Shown piece after piece: positions 5,511-7,596 of a stretch of 7,596 nt of DNA. The notes beneath the pieces were generated by a model, which did not search any database, was not told the origin of the DNA, and saw only the letters and a program-made list of their open reading frames with translations. The position numbers and the translations under genes were made by a program. The first letter of the stretch is position 1; every line of letters starts with the position of its first letter. The stretch is from Deltaproteobacteria bacterium (lineage in GTDB: Bacteria > Desulfobacterota > GWC2-55-46): contig JACPGA010000122.1 of assembly GCA_016182705.1 (NCBI GenBank), positions 1-7,596 on the forward strand, given 5' to 3'.

Positions 5511-6560
5511 TTAACCCTCCTGTCCCTTTTGGCCCTTCGGGCCTTCCTCGAGCTCTTTGAGCCTTCTTTCAAGCTCGGCAATCTTTTTTTTCAGCTCCGG
5601 CATCTTCGCGAATACGCTCTGCGCCCGAAGCCACTGGCCGTGAGGTATGGCAGGCATGCCTGAGAAGACCCCTTGAGAAGGCAGGTCTCCGGTAACGCCC
5701 GACTGAGCGCCGACGCCGACCTCGTCGCCGATGGTTATATGTCCGGCAACCCCGACCTGGCCGCCAAGCTGCACGCGGCTGCCTATTTTTGTAGAGCCCG
5801 CTATGCCGGCCTGCGCCACTATTACCGTATCCTCGCCGATCCTCACATTATGTGCTATCTGGACGAGGTTGTCTATCTTGGTGCCCCTGCCTATGCTGGT
5901 CTCTCCAAGGGTCGCCCTGTCAACCGTAACGCAGGCCCCGAGCTCGACGTCATTCTCTATCCTGACGATCCCCTTCTGCGGGACTTTAACGTAGGCTGCC
6001 CTGTCCCGGACATAACCGAATCCGTCGCTCCCCACAACCGAGTTGCAATGGATGATGACGCGGTCGCCGATAACGCAACCTTCCCTTACAGCCACCCCCT
6101 GATAAAGGACGCAATTGTTTCCTATTTTCGCGCCAGCTCCGACGTATACGCCCGGGTAAAGGACAGTTCCATCCCCGACCTCAGCGCCATCTTCCACGAC
6201 GCAAAAGCTCTGGATGGATACGCCTGCGCCAATGGACGCGCCGGAGTGGACCTCAGCCCTGGGGCTTATGCCAGCATCAGGGCGCGCTTGCGGGCTCAAG
6301 GCCTCCACCACCTTCACGAACGCGAGCTGCGGGTTTCTGGCAAGCAGAAGGTTTTCAACGCCTTCGATCTCGGAAGCGGCGATTATGGCCGAAGCCTTCG
6401 AAGCCTTTGCCAGAGCGAAGTACTTTTTTTCAGCAGCGAAGGTTATATCCCCCGGGCAAGCGTCCTCAAGCGAGGCGAAGCCCTTTATGACAGCCTTCCC
6501 GTTTCCTTTAACGCTGCCGCCAGCCAGCGCCGCCAGCTCTTCAAGGGTCTTTTCGATCAT
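5511..6560 (-). CDS. lpxD: UDP-3-O-(3-hydroxyacyl)glucosamine N-acyltransferase LpxD
   Basis: LpxD adds the second hydroxyacyl chain, at the 2-amino group of UDP-3-O-acylglucosamine, in the cytosol as a homotrimer. The 349 residues match the usual length (E. coli 341). Residues 1-95 form the uridine-binding N-terminal domain (GFASLEDACPGDITF, 27-41). A left-handed beta-helix of hexapeptide repeats follows from about 98 to 290. It includes NSVVGSDGFGY (173-183) and the catalytic His237 in QIAHNVRIG, with His274 in VAGHITIG. The C-terminus (313-339) is a short charged helix, KKKIAELERRLKELEEG, likely coiled coil, then a Gly-rich tail GPKGQKGQEG. The ATG lies 5 nt after the skp stop. There is no strong Shine-Dalgarno sequence (AAGAAG only), suggesting coupling. 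The last codons supply the fabZ ribosome-binding site. Confidence 0.96.
   Translation of the reverse strand: MIEKTLEELAALAGGSVKGNGKAVIKGFASLEDACPGDITFAAEKKYFALAKASKASAIIAASEIEGVENLLLARNPQLAFVKVVEALSPQARPDAGISPRAEVHSGASIGAGVSIQSFCVVEDGAEVGDGTVLYPGVYVGAGAKIGNNCVLYQGVAVREGCVIGDRVIIHCNSVVGSDGFGYVRDRAAYVKVPQKGIVRIENDVELGACVTVDRATLGETSIGRGTKIDNLVQIAHNVRIGEDTVIVAQAGIAGSTKIGSRVQLGGQVGVAGHITIGDEVGVGAQSGVTGDLPSQGVFSGMPAIPHGQWLRAQSVFAKMPELKKKIAELERRLKELEEGPKGQKGQEG
5515..5521 (-). promoter_or_regulatory. Strong ribosome-binding site for fabZ inside the lpxD 3' end
   Basis: AGGAGGG on the minus strand is encoded within the last two sense codons of lpxD and sits 4 nt before the fabZ ATG. It fixes the fabZ start at 5510 and so the 17-residue N-terminal extension. 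A perfect 5-bp hairpin (5531-5543, ggccc-ttc-gggcc) lies about 10 nt upstream of it in the transcript. Confidence 0.75.
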
Positions 6561-6565
6561 AAAAT

Positions 6566-7096
6566 TTATTTCTTCTTTTTCTTCGCGTCGTAGGCCTTTA
6601 TGACCTCGTCGGTCAGGTCAAGCTCTTTGGGCGCGTACAGGAGGCCCCCAACGGACTTCTCAAACACGAAAGTCAGGCCCTTCTTTTTGGCTATCTCCTC
6701 GACCGTGTCGCGGAGCTCTTTTATTATCCTGGCTTCGGTATCCTGCTTTTTCTTGTTCAGGTTCTCGCCGTACTCCATGAACTTCTTCTGAAAGTCGGCT
6801 GTTCTGGCCTTGAAGTCCTTTTCCTTCGCGTCCCTTGTCTCCTTGTTCCAGACGCTCGCCTTCTTGTCCAGCTCGTCCTTCATCTTCTTGAGTTCTTCCT
6901 GCTTCTTGCTGAGCTCACCTTCGAGCCCCTCGGCCTCTACCTTCAGGTCTTCCTTTGCCTTTACGCCGGCCTGGCTCTCGTTCAATGCCTTCTGGAGGTT
7001 GGCGTAGCCTATCTTGAGTTCCGCCGCGCCGGCCGGGAGGGCCGCCACGAGAAACCATGCGAACATTACGAGTACAGCTGTCCTTAATGCTTTCAT
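6566..7096 (-). CDS. skp: Periplasmic chaperone Skp/OmpH family protein
   Basis: A 176-residue secreted protein that, in the characterised family, forms a trimer holding unfolded outer-membrane proteins on their way to the Bam complex. The N-terminus is a clear Sec signal peptide: a basic start (MKALR), a hydrophobic core (7-20) and a signal peptidase I site at AGA-A or GAA-E (24/25). The mature protein starts with the family strand LKIGYANLQKAL (27-38). A long, charged coiled-coil arm rich in Lys and Glu follows (about 42-125), and then the returning KKKGLTFVFEKSVGGLLYA strand (137-155). The C-terminus ends in five lysines. AAGGAG sits 6 nt before the ATG, fixing the start. It follows bamA by 31 nt and precedes lpxD by 5 nt, the standard order of the family. 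Confidence 0.94.
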   Translation of the reverse strand: MKALRTAVLVMFAWFLVAALPAGAAELKIGYANLQKALNESQAGVKAKEDLKVEAEGLEGELSKKQEELKKMKDELDKKASVWNKETRDAKEKDFKARTADFQKKFMEYGENLNKKKQDTEARIIKELRDTVEEIAKKKGLTFVFEKSVGGLLYAPKELDLTDEVIKAYDAKKKKK

Positions 7097-7127
7097 CCTT
7101 CTCTCCTTTTTTGAGCGTATTATCGGT

Positions 7128-7596
7128 TTAAAATACAGTGCCTATGGCGAAGTCCCATTGCGATGAGCTCTCGCCGGTCTGCGGGTCAAGGTTAAACCCG
7201 AGCTCCAGCCTCAACGGCCCGAGCGGCGAAAACCAGCGGATGCCGGTTCCTGCCGAAGTGCGCAAATCGGAAAAATCTATCCTGCCCTTGTAGGCGTTGC
7301 CTACGTCGAAAAATACGAGCCCCCTGATGTTCTGCTCGGGAAAAAGCGGAAAAAGGTACTCGGCATTGGCCGTGACCATCGTGTTACCGCCGATAAGGTC
7401 GCCGGTCAAAGCGTCCTTCGGGCCGACCGTCCTCGTCTCGAAACCCCTTATGGAGTTTATGCCGCCGAGGAAGTAGCGCTCGTATATCGGGGCCTGCCTG
7501 TCTTCATACCCGTGGACATAGCCCGCGGTGGCGTGCAGGGAAAGAACAGTGTCCCAGGGCAGCGGGAAGAACTTTACCGCCTCGCCCTCGTACTTA
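7128..7596 (-). CDS. bamA: Outer-membrane protein assembly factor BamA, C-terminal part of the beta-barrel
   Basis: The gene enters from the right edge; 155 residues are visible, all from the 16-stranded barrel. BamA is the core of the complex that inserts beta-barrel proteins in the outer membrane. The sequence has the conserved L6-loop motif in ERYFLGGINSIRGFE (RGF, the family VRGF signature). Next come the typical AEYLFPLFPEQNIRGLVFFDVGNAY region (as separate blocks AEYLFPLFP and FFDVGNAY) and RTSAGTGIRWFSPLGPLRLELG (blocks SAGTGIRWF and SPLGPLRLE). It ends GTVF, with the terminal aromatic residue expected of a barrel signal. TamA and other Omp85 proteins share this domain, but skp and lpxD immediately downstream point to BamA. 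The POTRA domains are outside the window. Confidence 0.93.
   Translation of the reverse strand, partial: KYEGEAVKFFPLPWDTVLSLHATAGYVHGYEDRQAPIYERYFLGGINSIRGFETRTVGPKDALTGDLIGGNTMVTANAEYLFPLFPEQNIRGLVFFDVGNAYKGRIDFSDLRTSAGTGIRWFSPLGPLRLELGFNLDPQTGESSSQWDFAIGTVF

Noticed and set aside
5673..6593. A 306-codon open frame on the plus strand, opposite lpxD.
   Set aside because: It is antisense to a clearly recognised LpxD with catalytic motifs, its translation matches no family I recognise, and such frames arise from the regular codon pattern of hexapeptide-repeat genes.
1..7596. CRISPR arrays, tRNA or rRNA genes, and insertion sequences.
   Set aside because: I see no regularly spaced direct repeats, no tRNA cloverleaf or rRNA blocks, and no transposase motifs; nearly all of the window is accounted for by lipid A and outer-membrane genes.

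Overview
The window is one block of outer-membrane biogenesis genes from a Gram-negative bacterium. All genes lie on the minus strand, so they are transcribed from high to low coordinates. In transcription order they are: the C-terminal part of bamA (cut by the right edge), skp/ompH, lpxD, fabZ, lpxA, a Gfo/Idh/MocA-family oxidoreductase, lpxB, msbA, and the start of a DUF374-type acyltransferase (cut by the left edge). The order bamA-skp-lpxD-fabZ-lpxA-(oxidoreductase)-lpxB-msbA-DUF374, the GC content (mid-50s % by eye) and the protein style recall Nitrospirota and the former Deltaproteobacteria rather than enterics. That lineage guess is an inference from gene order and memory, not from a search.

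Layout by position. At 7128-7596 is the end of the BamA beta-barrel. At 6566-7096 is the periplasmic chaperone Skp. From 6560 down to 3227, lpxD, fabZ, lpxA and the oxidoreductase are packed with gaps of 5, 0 and 24 nt and then a 20-nt overlap, so they are very probably one transcript with coupled translation. The only long non-coding stretch (3066-3226, 161 bp) separates the oxidoreductase from lpxB. It holds a large imperfect inverted repeat and two mutually exclusive small hairpins. lpxB and msbA overlap by 4 nt (msbA begins with TTG), and 46 nt after msbA the acyltransferase begins.

How the genes work together. FabZ keeps the hydroxyacyl-ACP pool supplied to fatty-acid elongation. LpxA and LpxD transfer hydroxyacyl chains onto UDP-GlcNAc, or onto a 3-amino analogue if the oxidoreductase is GnnA-like. 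LpxB joins two glucosamines into the lipid A disaccharide. The DUF374 enzyme may add a secondary acyl chain, MsbA flips the product across the inner membrane, and Skp and BamA handle outer-membrane proteins. LpxC, LpxH/LpxI, LpxK and the Kdo transferase are not in the window.

The most striking observation is in LpxB. Its two ends align by eye with normal LpxB, but about 60 residues of the C-terminal nucleotide-sugar-binding domain, including the usual SGT-A-x-LE motif, are missing in frame at residue ~250. This is either a real deletion in a normally essential enzyme or an assembly error. The second notable point is the GnnA-like oxidoreductase between lpxA and lpxB without the partner aminotransferase GnnB.
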